Of a DNA stretch of 10,336 nucleotides, positions 1 to 7,166 are shown piece by piece. Source of the stretch: Syntrophaceae bacterium (GTDB lineage: Bacteria > Desulfobacterota > DTXE01). The stretch's first letter is position 1; the number at the start of each line of letters is the position of its first letter. Under the pieces are notes generated by a model. That model ran no database searches, was not told where the DNA came from, and saw only the letters and a list, made by a program, of their open reading frames with translations. The position numbers and the translations under genes are program-made. The stretch is from the NCBI GenBank assembly GCA_012962595.1, contig DTXE01000156.1, forward strand, positions 1-10,336, in the 5' to 3' direction.

Positions 1-744
1 ACATTGAAGCCAGGCTATCTTTTTCGGTGTCTTGCCGTCAGAGGGACGTTTGAGAACCCCGTTTGATGGGCCGAAGGGGCTTAGAAGTCTTTCAAATTCC
101 ACACTGGTCAAAACATTGGGTAGTTCCCCATAACCATACATCTCAATAAGTCTTGCATCTAAAGGTTCAAAGCCGGTTGACAGGATAATTGAACCTATCT
201 TAAGAGAGACCTCTTTTGATTTTTCCCCAAATTCAATAGCCTGCTCAGGACAGTTTTTCTGGCAAATGTCGCATGCCTCTCCTTTGAGGTTAAGGCAGTT
301 TTGTTCATCAATCAAATATGTTGCAGGTATTGACTGAGGATCAGGCCTGAAGACCGCCTTCCTTAAACCTCTCTGGGGATCCATTACCTCAACCGGACAA
401 ACTTTAGAACATATGCCACAGGCTGTGCACCTTTCTTCGTTTATATACCTGGGTTGTCGTGTAAGGGTAACTTGAAAACTTCCCTCTTCACCATGAACAT
501 CCCTAACTTTTGAAAGGGTAAGAATCTCAATATCAGGATGCCTCTCTACTTCTGCCAAAAAAGGAGGAATCTTACAGCAAAAACAAATGGGATAGGTTCT
601 GTAGAGCTTAGATGTAAGTCCACCTAAGGCAGGAGATTTTTCTGCAAGATATACTTTATAACCCAATTTGGCCAGGTCAAGTGAAGCCTGGACCCCGGCT
701 ACTCCTCCACCTACCACCAGAACTGTTTGATTTTTACCTTTCAT
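1..744 (-). CDS. hdrA: HdrA-like FAD/iron-sulfur oxidoreductase, N-terminal 248 aa (runs off left edge)
   Basis: This is the N-terminal part of a heterodisulfide reductase subunit A-type protein, a cytoplasmic flavin and 4Fe-4S electron hub that usually works with HdrBC, MvhD or MetF. An FAD-binding Rossmann motif VVGGGVAG (about residues 10-17) is followed by AEKSPALGG (34-42). A cysteine motif, PICFCCK (52-58), sits where HdrA proteins carry a conserved Cys pair. Two ferredoxin clusters follow: Cys106, 109, 112, 116 and Cys150, 158, 161, 165. The final stretch, RPSDGKTPKKIAWLQC, is typical of HdrA. The ATG at 744 has GGAG eight bases upstream, and an in-frame stop lies about 11 codons upstream of it, so the start is secure. 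The gene lies 112 bp downstream of cooS on the same strand and is probably cotranscribed. In Wood-Ljungdahl clusters of sulfate reducers and acetogens such HdrA proteins are thought to handle electrons for methylene-THF reduction; its role here is inferred from context. All cysteines are encoded as Cys, with no selenocysteine codon in the visible part. Confidence 0.88.
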   Translation of the reverse strand, partial: MKGKNQTVLVVGGGVAGVQASLDLAKLGYKVYLAEKSPALGGLTSKLYRTYPICFCCKIPPFLAEVERHPDIEILTLSKVRDVHGEEGSFQVTLTRQPRYINEERCTACGICSKVCPVEVMDPQRGLRKAVFRPDPQSIPATYLIDEQNCLNLKGEACDICQKNCPEQAIEFGEKSKEVSLKIGSIILSTGFEPLDARLIEMYGYGELPNVLTSVEFERLLSPFGPSNGVLKRPSDGKTPKKIAWLQC

Positions 745-826
745 AACCTTATCTCCAGATGGATTACATGGAAGTCATTAGGCATTTATCACTACATTTG
801 GCTATTCGCAAACAGCAAATTAAATA

Positions 827-854
827 TGACTGATGACCATTGACCAATAACTAT
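827..854. repeat. Degenerate heptamer tandem repeat, TGACCAN type
   Basis: Four consecutive 7-bp units are visible: TGACTGA, TGACCAT, TGACCAA and TAACTAT. They fill the first bases after the cooS stop codon, in the cooS-hdrA gap. The array is imperfect and short. It resembles heptanucleotide short tandem repeats known from intergenic DNA of several bacteria, notably filamentous cyanobacteria. The function is unknown. Confidence 0.5.
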
Positions 855-856
855 CC

Positions 857-2830
857 CTATGCTGCTAGTTCTCTCCTCATAGCCATATCGTAAAGAACTC
901 TTTCTTTCTTCTTATGAATACCCAGGGCCTCACGCTTTTTATCAATGTGCTCAATCATAATTCTGGCTATCTCATATGGGTCGCGTTCGAAGGCCCACAT
1001 TCCTCCATAAAGATTCTCTATCTCTTTGAAAAGAAAGTTTGTTGCCTCTTTACTCTTTAAGGTAGGGAAGCTGGTTCCAAATACCACTAGAAGCCCGCTA
1101 CCCACGAAGTACTGACCGATGGCTACTGCCTTCTCACTCATCCATTCCGGTGCACAACCTGCCGCTGGTATTTGGTATATGTCATCACCCAAGCCACCTT
1201 CCTTCACTATCTCGGTTGCTGATATGAGGAGGCGGCTATTATCCACACATGACCCCATATGTAAGACAGGCGGCATGCCCACTGCTTCACAAACCTCCCT
1301 TAAGCCCGGTCCTGCCTGTGCTGCAGCCTCTGGGATCAAAAGTCCTTCTTTAGCCAGAGTAGTGGCAGCACATCCAGTAGTGAGAACCAATACATTATTC
1401 GCTATAAGTTCCTTAACCAGTGTGGTATGGACGTACTCCGCTTGAACCCTAGGATTGGTGCAGCCCACAACCCCCGCTACACCCCTGATCCGTCCATTTA
1501 TGATATTGTCATTGAGGGGTCGGTAAGATGCCCTGAAGGCACCACCCAGCATATGATTTATAGTCTCATGGCTGAACCCAGCTATAAGCTCCATCTTTTC
1601 CTTCGGTATATAAATTTCTCTTCTGTTAGGATAGCTATCGATAGCCTGCTTGATGATGGAAGTGGCTACCTCAAGCGCATTGTGATGACTAAACTCTATA
1701 TGGATAGCACCCGAAATCTTTGCCTTAGGTGATGTAGTAATGACTTTGGTATGGAAACACCTTGCCACCTTGGGCAATGAGGGCATGATACACTGTACAT
1801 CCACCACCATGGCCTCTAATGCCCCAGTAGCTATAGCTACCTCCTGCTGTAGGAAGCTTCCTGCTACAGGAATACCTCTTCTCATAAGAATCTCATTACC
1901 TGAACAACACATCCCTATAAGGTTTATACCATTGGCTCCCTTATTCTTAGCATAGGTAAGAATTTCAGGATTGTGTGCGACTATGGCCATGGCCTCTGGG
2001 AGTAGAGGCTCATGACCATGGATAGCTATATTTACTTCATCTTCCTTAAGGACTCCTAAATTGACCTTTGCCCTTATGGGAACCGGTGTACCAAACAAGA
2101 TATCCTGCAGCTCTGTGGAAATCATGGATCCACCCCAACCATCGGCCAGGGCGCAGCGTGTCCCCTGGTGGATAAGATTCCGATAGTCTTGGTCAGTCCC
2201 CATATGGGTCCTATGCATAAGGTCTACTATTTCCCTATCAGTTCCTCTTGGGATGACTCCAAGCTTTTCCCACACCTCCTGTCTTTTTTGAGGGGCCCTT
2301 CTTATAAGACGAATTTCACCTTGCTGTCTTCCAAATTCCTCAAGGATTTTCTCCCCCAACTCAAGGGCTAACTGATTTTTATCCTTATCTGTTTTTATTC
2401 CATAAACTTGGGCAAGCTCATGAAGCTTTCTTTCATCCTTAATCTCGTAAGGAGTTTCTCCCTTTGCTGTTGCTATAAAGGTTAGGGCCACCTCCCTTCC
2501 ATGATCCACATGGGCAGCAGCACCTGCAGCAATCATGCGGCAAAAATTCCTGGCAGCGACCACCCCCGCCGTGGCGCCACAAATGCCTTCAAAGCCTTCC
2601 ACGCCTTCGATAATAGCGCAGGGCCCCATGGCACAGTTACGACAACATGTTCCACCAGCCCCAAATAGGCAGGTCTCCATGCCCCTATCCCTGAGCCGGT
2701 GAACTGCGGTTATCGCACGCTTTGATTCAGCTCTATCTAAAACCTTTGCAGTTGCCTCACAGGCTATTTCTGGGCAGGTAGTAGAACATCTAAATTTTGG
2801 ATTTTGGATTTTGGATTTTGGATTTTTCAT
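857..2830 (-). CDS. cooS: Anaerobic Ni-Fe carbon monoxide dehydrogenase, catalytic subunit (CooS/AcsA)
   Basis: This cytoplasmic enzyme interconverts CO and CO2 with ferredoxin-type electrons. Beside fhs, folD and hdrA it most likely supplies CO for acetyl-CoA synthesis (the AcsA role). It has 657 aa, normal for the family. D-cluster cysteines are Cys54 and Cys62. B-cluster cysteines are Cys63, Cys66, Cys71 and Cys84, in CCRNCAMGPC plus GICGA. The active-site histidines of AHVDHG are His107 and His110. Ligands of the Ni-containing C-cluster appear as HGH (His271/273), CCSGNE (Cys309), DVQC (Cys347), VGCTNP (Cys457), TTGCA (Cys487) and GSCVDNSR (Cys528). Lys567 in SEKAVAIG matches the catalytic lysine. 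The ATG at 2830 overlaps the folD stop as ATGA and follows an AGAGGGG ribosome binding site, so translation is probably coupled. Residues 1-13 are encoded by a 7-bp tandem repeat and look non-native to the family. The next ATG (codon 51, position 2680) has GGATAGGGG before it and would still retain every cluster cysteine, so an internal start is a weaker alternative. Confidence 0.96.
   Translation of the reverse strand: MKNPKSKIQNPKFRCSTTCPEIACEATAKVLDRAESKRAITAVHRLRDRGMETCLFGAGGTCCRNCAMGPCAIIEGVEGFEGICGATAGVVAARNFCRMIAAGAAAHVDHGREVALTFIATAKGETPYEIKDERKLHELAQVYGIKTDKDKNQLALELGEKILEEFGRQQGEIRLIRRAPQKRQEVWEKLGVIPRGTDREIVDLMHRTHMGTDQDYRNLIHQGTRCALADGWGGSMISTELQDILFGTPVPIRAKVNLGVLKEDEVNIAIHGHEPLLPEAMAIVAHNPEILTYAKNKGANGINLIGMCCSGNEILMRRGIPVAGSFLQQEVAIATGALEAMVVDVQCIMPSLPKVARCFHTKVITTSPKAKISGAIHIEFSHHNALEVATSIIKQAIDSYPNRREIYIPKEKMELIAGFSHETINHMLGGAFRASYRPLNDNIINGRIRGVAGVVGCTNPRVQAEYVHTTLVKELIANNVLVLTTGCAATTLAKEGLLIPEAAAQAGPGLREVCEAVGMPPVLHMGSCVDNSRLLISATEIVKEGGLGDDIYQIPAAGCAPEWMSEKAVAIGQYFVGSGLLVVFGTSFPTLKSKEATNFLFKEIENLYGGMWAFERDPYEIARIMIEHIDKKREALGIHKKKERVLYDMAMRRELAA
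2794..2826. repeat. Perfect 7-bp tandem repeat (ATTTTGG, 4.7 copies) inside the 5' end of cooS
   Basis: On the plus strand ATTTTGG occurs four times without error (2794-2821), followed by a partial ATTTT. On the coding strand it begins 4 bases after the cooS ATG and produces the peptide MKNPKSKIQNPKF. Because 7 is not a multiple of 3, gain or loss of one unit changes the reading frame. Reading the shifted frames by hand, loss of one unit meets TAG after ten further codons past the repeat, and gain of one unit meets TAG almost at once. Confidence 0.95.
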
Positions 2831-3714
2831 TGTATTCCCCTCTGGAGCTTTGCTGCATCCACAGTATTTTTCATCAGCATGGTGATAGTCATGGGTCCTA
2901 CCCCACCAGGTACAGGTGTAATTGCACCAGCCTTCTCTTTAATGGCCTCAAAATCCACATCGCCAACAAGGATACGCTTGCCTTCGGGGGTCTTGCCTAT
3001 AGGATTGACTCCTACATCTATTACTACCACCCCTTCCTTGACCATATCTGCGGTAATGGCCTTAGGCTTTCCTATAGCTGCTATCAATATATCTGCCCTT
3101 TTGGTATGAGAGGCCAGATCCTTGGTACCTGTATGACATATAGTTACTGTGGCGTTGGCCCCTTTTGCCTTTTGAAGTAGTATATTGGCAATAGGCTTTC
3201 CCACAATATTACTCCTACCTACTACCACTACCTCTTTCCCCTCAACATCAACCCCGGACCTCTTTAAAAGTTCGTGAATACCATTAGGAGTACAGGGCAC
3301 AAAGGTAGGTTCCCCTATTACCAGCTTTCCCACATTGATAGGATGGAAGCCATCCACATCCTTTATAGCATCAATGGCATAAAGAACCCTGGTAGCGTTG
3401 ATGTGTTTTGGTAAGGGTAGTTGCACCAAGATTCCGTGTATTTTTGGATCCTTATTTAATTTCTCCACCAGGGCCAACACATCTTCCTCACTCACATTTT
3501 CTGGAAGATCATGTCTTTCTGAATACATCCCCAGGGCGTTGCAGACCTTCTCTTTTTGCCCCACATATACCTTAGATGCAGGATCCTCACCTACCAAGAT
3601 AGTGGCCAGTCCTGGTATAATTCCATATTTCTCCTTTAGTTGGGCAATCTCCTGCTTCAATTCCTCCTTAATCTGTTTGGAAATCTCAGTCCCGTTAATA
3701 ATCTTTGCTGCCAT
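2827..3714 (-). CDS. folD: Bifunctional methylene-THF dehydrogenase / methenyl-THF cyclohydrolase
   Basis: FolD interconverts 10-formyl-THF, 5,10-methenyl-THF and 5,10-methylene-THF with NAD(P)H, here as the middle steps of the methyl branch of the Wood-Ljungdahl pathway and for general C1 metabolism. The 295-aa length is normal. Catalytic residues are visible as YVGQK (Tyr50, Lys54) and VQLPLP (Gln98, 97-102). DVDGFHPINVG (119-129) and PCTPNG (140-145) line the folate site. The nucleotide-binding motif GRSNIVGKP spans 166-174, and the C-terminal signature TPVPGGVGPMT spans 266-276. The ATG at 3714 follows a purine-rich AGGAGAAAGGGGGG leader. The stop codon overlaps the cooS start by 4 bases (ATGA), so folD is the first gene of a folD-cooS-hdrA operon. 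A terminator in the upstream gap separates it from fhs. Confidence 0.97.
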   Translation of the reverse strand: MAAKIINGTEISKQIKEELKQEIAQLKEKYGIIPGLATILVGEDPASKVYVGQKEKVCNALGMYSERHDLPENVSEEDVLALVEKLNKDPKIHGILVQLPLPKHINATRVLYAIDAIKDVDGFHPINVGKLVIGEPTFVPCTPNGIHELLKRSGVDVEGKEVVVVGRSNIVGKPIANILLQKAKGANATVTICHTGTKDLASHTKRADILIAAIGKPKAITADMVKEGVVVIDVGVNPIGKTPEGKRILVGDVDFEAIKEKAGAITPVPGGVGPMTITMLMKNTVDAAKLQRGIQ

Positions 3715-3783
3715 AAGATGCCCCCCTTTCTCCTCACCAGAACCCTATAAGAGTTTTGTGAGACTCACCAAATGAGCCTTGAC

Positions 3784-3792
3784 ATTATAGCA
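3784..3792 (-). promoter_or_regulatory. Extended -10 promoter for folD-cooS-hdrA
   Basis: On the minus strand TGC-TATAAT is a perfect -10 hexamer (3784-3789) with the TGN extension (3790-3792). No good -35 is seen 16-18 bases upstream, which extended -10 promoters tolerate. Predicted transcription would start near 3777, about 60 bases before the folD ATG. Confidence 0.55.
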
Positions 3793-3839
3793 TACAGCTA
3801 ACCTTCGATTTTTGGAAAATAAAATACCTATACTTAAAA

Positions 3840-3858
3840 AATAATGATAATTATTATT
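3840..3858. promoter_or_regulatory. Fur-box-like operator upstream of folD operon
   Basis: These 19 bases match the classical Fur box GATAATGATAATCATTATC at 16 positions; the mismatches are positions 1, 13 and 19. The site lies between the fhs terminator and the folD promoter, about 60-80 bases upstream of the predicted start site. The whole stretch is AT-rich, which raises the chance of accidental similarity, and the distance is more than usual for simple repression at the -10 shown. A related metal regulator is also possible. Confidence 0.45.
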
Positions 3859-3867
3859 AATAATAGA

Positions 3868-3899
3868 TAAAAGAAAAAGGTCAACACCAGGGGTGTTGA
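3868..3899 (-). terminator. Rho-independent terminator after fhs
   Basis: A perfect 8-bp stem, TCAACACC paired with GGTGTTGA (3881-3899), closes a 3-base loop. On the minus strand it is followed by CCTTTTTCTTTT. It begins 22 bases after the fhs stop codon. A five-T run also follows it on the plus strand, so it may work both ways. It makes fhs a separate transcription unit from folD-cooS-hdrA. Confidence 0.85.
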
Positions 3900-3920
3900 T
3901 TTTTCAAAACTAAATTAGAC

Positions 3921-5684
3921 CTAAAACAGCCCCTTAACTTTTCCAGTCTTTACATCCACATCAATCCGACGGAAGGCTGGATCTGAGCCCGTGCCAGGCA
4001 TAAGGCTGATAGTCCCGGCCACCGGCACCACAAAACCTGCCCCTTTATAGGTAAGGATGTCCCGTACGGGTAGGACCCAGTCCTTGGGGACACCTTTTAT
4101 ATTTGGATCATGGGAAAGACTCAGATGTGTCTTTACCATGCACGTTCCCAGTTTAGCCAAATCGGCATCACCTTCCATACGCTTGGCCTTGGCTTCGGCC
4201 TCGGGCGTGTAGCTCACGCCATCAGCCCCGTAAACCTCCTTAGCAATGATTTCGATCCGCTTACGCAATGGGGTTTTGAGTGTATACAGAAACTTGAATT
4301 CATTCTTTTCTTCGCAGGCATCAATAACTGCATCGGCAAACTCTAAGGCACCATCACCACCCTTAAGCCAGTGGGATGAGACGGCTACCCGGGCCCCAGC
4401 AGTTTCAGCCATACGGCGCACTATCTTGATCTCATCTTTAGTATCGGTATGGAAGGAATTGATACAGACCACGGGATTGATCCCGGCTTTCCTTACGGTT
4501 GTGATATGGTGGGTCATGTTTTCACAGCCTTTTTCCACCCATTCAAGGTTTTCTTTGAAGTAGGCCGGATCCATAGGTTTACCCGGTGGAACCGGAGGTC
4601 CGCCCCCATGACACTTCAGGGCACGAATGGTGGTCACGATGACAGCACAGTGAGGTTTGAGACCACTAAAACGGCACTTCAAATTCCAAAATTTCTCAAA
4701 GCCGATGTCTGCACCAAAGCCACTTTCAGTAACATGATAGTCACACAATTTAAGGCCCAATTGGTCTGCGACAATAGAGGATTGACCGATAGCGATATTG
4801 GCAAAAGGACCAGCATGGACAAGGACAGGCTGCCCTTCCAGAGTCTGGAGTAAGTTTGGATTTAAGGCCTCCACCATCCAGGCGGTCATGGCCCCATCTA
4901 CCTCTAGGTCAGCCGTGGTAATGGGCCGGCCGGTTTTGTCATAGGCCACTACAATCCTACTCATACGTTGCCGCATATCTTTCAGATTGGTAGAAACGGA
5001 TAAAATGGCCATGATCTCTGAGCTTACCGCAATCCCAAATTTAGACTCCATAGGAAAGCCATCCATCTTGCCACCCAAACCGATAACAACATGACGCAAG
5101 GCTTGGGCACAAAAATCTATGACCCAACCCATTTCCACATTCTTGGGATTGATGTTTAATCGTTTTAAGTTCCGTTTAGCTAGTTGTTCATCTGTGTAAT
5201 TATTTTCGTGCTGCATACGTGAGGTGAGGGCTACCATGGCTAAGTTGTGCGCATTCATAACGGCATTGATATCACCAGTGAGTCCCAAAGAAAAGGGTGT
5301 CAGGGGGATACATTGTGCCAGACCACCGCCCGCCGCGCTACCTTTAATATTCATGGTGGGTCCACCAGATGGTTGCCGGATAGCACCCATAACCCGCTTT
5401 TTTCTCTTTCCCAAACCCTGCAAAAGTCCCATGGTTGAAGTACTTTTTCCTTCGCCCAAAGGAGTAGGTGTGATGGCGGTCACGTCAATATATTTGGCAT
5501 CTGGTCTATCTTTAAGTCGATCTAAAACCTTAGCAAAGTCTATCTTGGCTACATAATGCCCGTGAGGCAGAAGTTCCTCTTTCTCCAATCCAAGTTCGTC
5601 AGCCAGTTGATAGACTGTCTTCATTCGTTTTTCAGCATCTTCAGCAATCTGCCAATCCTCAAATTTGGTGGGATCAAGAGTCAT
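3921..5684 (-). CDS. fhs: Formate-tetrahydrofolate ligase (10-formyl-THF synthetase)
   Basis: Fhs joins formate to tetrahydrofolate with ATP, giving 10-formyl-THF, the entry step of the methyl branch of the Wood-Ljungdahl pathway. The P-loop [10 protein letters not shown] spans 72-81. [13 protein letters not shown] (103-115) runs into SAAGGGLAQ. The second family signature is present as [12 protein letters not shown] (350-361). The folate-stacking tryptophan matches Trp439 (SSHWLKGG). The end, [15 protein letters not shown], is typical. At 587 aa it is about 30 residues longer than the common bacterial enzyme. [10 protein letters not shown] and the following ENLEWVEKG resemble the segment in eukaryotic C1-THF synthases. 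The first signature deviates: [11 protein letters not shown] instead of the usual GIKGGAAGGGY. The ATG at 5684 has GAGGGAG upstream. The gene is followed by a strong terminator and is transcribed alone. Confidence 0.96.
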   Translation of the reverse strand: MTLDPTKFEDWQIAEDAEKRMKTVYQLADELGLEKEELLPHGHYVAKIDFAKVLDRLKDRPDAKYIDVTAITPTPLGEGKSTSTMGLLQGLGKRKKRVMGAIRQPSGGPTMNIKGSAAGGGLAQCIPLTPFSLGLTGDINAVMNAHNLAMVALTSRMQHENNYTDEQLAKRNLKRLNINPKNVEMGWVIDFCAQALRHVVIGLGGKMDGFPMESKFGIAVSSEIMAILSVSTNLKDMRQRMSRIVVAYDKTGRPITTADLEVDGAMTAWMVEALNPNLLQTLEGQPVLVHAGPFANIAIGQSSIVADQLGLKLCDYHVTESGFGADIGFEKFWNLKCRFSGLKPHCAVIVTTIRALKCHGGGPPVPPGKPMDPAYFKENLEWVEKGCENMTHHITTVRKAGINPVVCINSFHTDTKDEIKIVRRMAETAGARVAVSSHWLKGGDGALEFADAVIDACEEKNEFKFLYTLKTPLRKRIEIIAKEVYGADGVSYTPEAEAKAKRMEGDADLAKLGTCMVKTHLSLSHDPNIKGVPKDWVLPVRDILTYKGAGFVVPVAGTISLMPGTGSDPAFRRIDVDVKTGKVKGLF

Positions 5685-5734
5685 GGTTTCTCCCTCTCTT
5701 TGCCCATGCTAACCTGGGCTATATATTTTGTCCT

Positions 5735-5763
5735 AAAGTCCATATGGTTATCCAAGATGTCAA
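5735..5763 (-). promoter_or_regulatory. Possible fhs promoter with perfect -35
   Basis: TTGACA on the minus strand (5758-5763) is a perfect -35. At 17-bp spacing the -10 would be GACTTT (5735-5740), a poor match. The ATGTT-N6-AACAT dyad (5765-5780) sits directly upstream of the -35, where an activator could bind. It lies about 50 bases before the fhs ATG. The call is weak because of the -10. Confidence 0.3.
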
Positions 5764-6053
5764 TATGTTACTAGGAACATTAGTAGGATTTTTTGGCATA
5801 TGCGCTTTTGGAACCATCACTTTGCAGTACATTTTTATATATTTCTGTATGTAGAATAACCAGAAAAATGTGGTCAGCGTAGGTGATGATATGGTTAGCG
5901 GTCATGATCTAATGTTAAGTGGTGGAAGTGAATGAGTTTTGCATAGCCCATGATTCCTTTGCTGTCAACCAAAAAATCTGAATGCTTCCCATTTATGATG
6001 CTGTTCCAACAAATTATGGACAGGATTATTCCCTATTCCCTCCATCCCATTCC

Positions 6054-6080
6054 TTGCACATTTACCAAGACCATGATAAT
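6054..6080 (+). promoter_or_regulatory. Possible promoter for the PfkB-family kinase
   Basis: TTGCAC (6054-6059) and GATAAT (6075-6080) are separated by 15 bases, shorter than the 17-bp optimum. A start near 6087 would leave a leader of only about 24 bases. Confidence 0.35.
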
Positions 6081-6110
6081 TTTTTAAAAAATCCCATTTA
6101 ACTACTACCT

Positions 6111-7070
6111 ATGTCGAAATTATCCATAGTTTGTTTTGGTGCTCTTAATGTGGATTTGACCTTCTCTGTCCCGGATAAGTTATTGACTCAGTTAGGATAT
6201 AAACCGGGGCATGAGTATCTGGGGAATGAGGAGGAATTAGAGAAACTTTTATCAACTTTGCATTCACAGGGAAGGCACATTCATAGATCAGGTGGCGGAT
6301 CGGCTGCTAACACCGCAGTTGCCCTGCATCGCTTAGGAATTTCTACCGGTTACATAGGAAGGGCTGGCGATGACCAAGACGGAGAATTTCTGCTCTCCTC
6401 TCTTGAGGGAGTACATAAGGAAGCGGTCTTTCAAGCTGGAAGAAGTGGCATTGCCATTTCCCTCATAACAGAAGAAAATAGAGATCGGTCACTGGTTATC
6501 TTTCCTAACACTAATGATGATCTTACCTTTGAACAAATCGACCTTTCCTACATTAACTCTGTCCAATTTCTCCATTTATCCTCTTTTTTTGGGAATTCAC
6601 CCTTTGAGGCCCAGAAGAAGCTAGTAAGTAAACTTCCTCCTAATGTATCGGTAAGCCTGGATCCGGGCATGCCCTATGTCCGTCGGGGTCTCAAGGCCCT
6701 TAAGCCTCTTTTGCACAAGACGTTCATCCTTTTTCTGGAAAAGAAGGAGTTAGAAATCCTGACCAAAAAAGGTTATTATCAAGGATCAAGAGAGCTCTTA
6801 TACATGGGACCAAAAATTGTAGTTTGCAAGATGGGATCAGAGGGATCACACATCTTTACATATGAGGATAACTTCCATGTTTCTCCAATAAAGGTTTCTG
6901 TGGTAGACACCACCGGAGCGGGAGATGTTTATGCAGCTGGGTTTTTGGCTTACCTTATTCGAGGTAAATCACTTCGTGAATGTGCGCAATTCGCTACCCA
7001 AATAGCATGTATAAGCATAACCGGCTTTGGACGATCTTGTTACCCAAAAGAGCCCATAATTTTTGATTAG
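6111..7070 (+). CDS. PfkB-family carbohydrate/nucleoside kinase
   Basis: This is a 319-aa cytoplasmic kinase of the ribokinase/adenosine kinase (PfkB) superfamily, which phosphorylates sugars, nucleosides or related alcohols with ATP. The N-terminal motif GALNVDLTF (10-18) is followed by the first family signature GGGSAANTAVALHRLG (61-76) and IGRAGDDQDG (82-91). The second signature, VDTTGAGDVYAAGFLA (265-280), carries the anion hole and catalytic base Asp272. Length and layout are complete. The true substrate cannot be read from the sequence. An in-frame TAA lies four codons upstream of the ATG, so this is the first possible start, yet there is no recognisable Shine-Dalgarno sequence. The gene stands alone, divergent from fhs, and 149 bp ahead of an independently promoted ATPase gene. 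No terminator is obvious after it. Confidence 0.9.
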   Translation: MSKLSIVCFGALNVDLTFSVPDKLLTQLGYKPGHEYLGNEEELEKLLSTLHSQGRHIHRSGGGSAANTAVALHRLGISTGYIGRAGDDQDGEFLLSSLEGVHKEAVFQAGRSGIAISLITEENRDRSLVIFPNTNDDLTFEQIDLSYINSVQFLHLSSFFGNSPFEAQKKLVSKLPPNVSVSLDPGMPYVRRGLKALKPLLHKTFILFLEKKELEILTKKGYYQGSRELLYMGPKIVVCKMGSEGSHIFTYEDNFHVSPIKVSVVDTTGAGDVYAAGFLAYLIRGKSLRECAQFATQIACISITGFGRSCYPKEPIIFD

Positions 7071-7121
7071 TCATCCTCACCACAACCCAATAGGACTATG
7101 GATAAATAGCTGTCTATGACG

Positions 7122-7134
7122 CGCAATAATTGCG
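7122..7134. promoter_or_regulatory. 13-bp perfect dyad upstream of the GspE-family gene promoter
   Basis: CGCAAT-A-ATTGCG is a perfect inverted repeat with a one-base centre. It ends 4 bases before the TTGACA -35, so its centre lies near -45 from the predicted start. This is a usual place for an activator dimer. The regulator is not identifiable. Confidence 0.45.
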
Positions 7135-7138
7135 AGTC

Positions 7139-7166
7139 TTGACAGAATCTAGTGTTGTACTATAGT
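7139..7166 (+). promoter_or_regulatory. Sigma70-type promoter for the GAF-GspE gene
   Basis: TTGACA (7139-7144, perfect) and TATAGT (7161-7166, 5 of 6) are separated by 16 bases. A start near 7173 would leave a leader of about 47 bases. The leader contains the small dyad TTTACT-C-AGTAAA (7183-7195), which could be an operator or weak hairpin, and then the ribosome binding site. Confidence 0.7.

Larger units (their letters stand above)
5685..6110. other. 426-bp divergent intergenic region between fhs and the PfkB kinase
   Basis: No open reading frame with a plausible start and ribosome site is seen here, and no recognised RNA or riboswitch fold. It contains promoter-like elements for both flanking genes (listed separately). 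There are also an ATGTT-N6-AACAT dyad (5765-5780), a TTTCTG-N13-CAGAAA dyad (5842-5866) and two GGTYAGCG copies 21 bp apart (5872-5879 and 5893-5900). A 14-bp A/T palindrome lies at 6079-6092. It is probably a regulatory region. Confidence 0.5.

Noticed and set aside
799..825. Stem ATTTGGCT/AGCAAAT between cooS and hdrA as a terminator
   Set aside because: The stem is short with a bulge and a 10-base loop, and no T-tract follows on the minus strand. hdrA is more likely cotranscribed.
1119..2371. Several plus-strand open frames of 67-108 codons opposite cooS
   Set aside because: They lie wholly antisense to a confidently identified CODH gene, lack family motifs and good ribosome sites, and are expected shadows of its codon use.
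2797..3180. Two plus-strand open frames beginning MDFGFW, over the cooS/folD junction
   Set aside because: Their starts are translations of the ATTTTGG repeat and the rest is antisense folD.
3715..3783. Possible tetrahydrofolate or other riboswitch in the folD leader
   Set aside because: The leader is only about 60 bases, and I could not see a conserved core or paired elements.
3398..5774. Plus-strand open frames opposite folD and fhs (up to 134 codons)
   Set aside because: Antisense to well-conserved enzymes with no recognisable protein features.
5808..5827. Sigma54-like element TTGGAAC...TTTGCA
   Set aside because: The GG and GC dinucleotides are 12 bases apart instead of the required 10.
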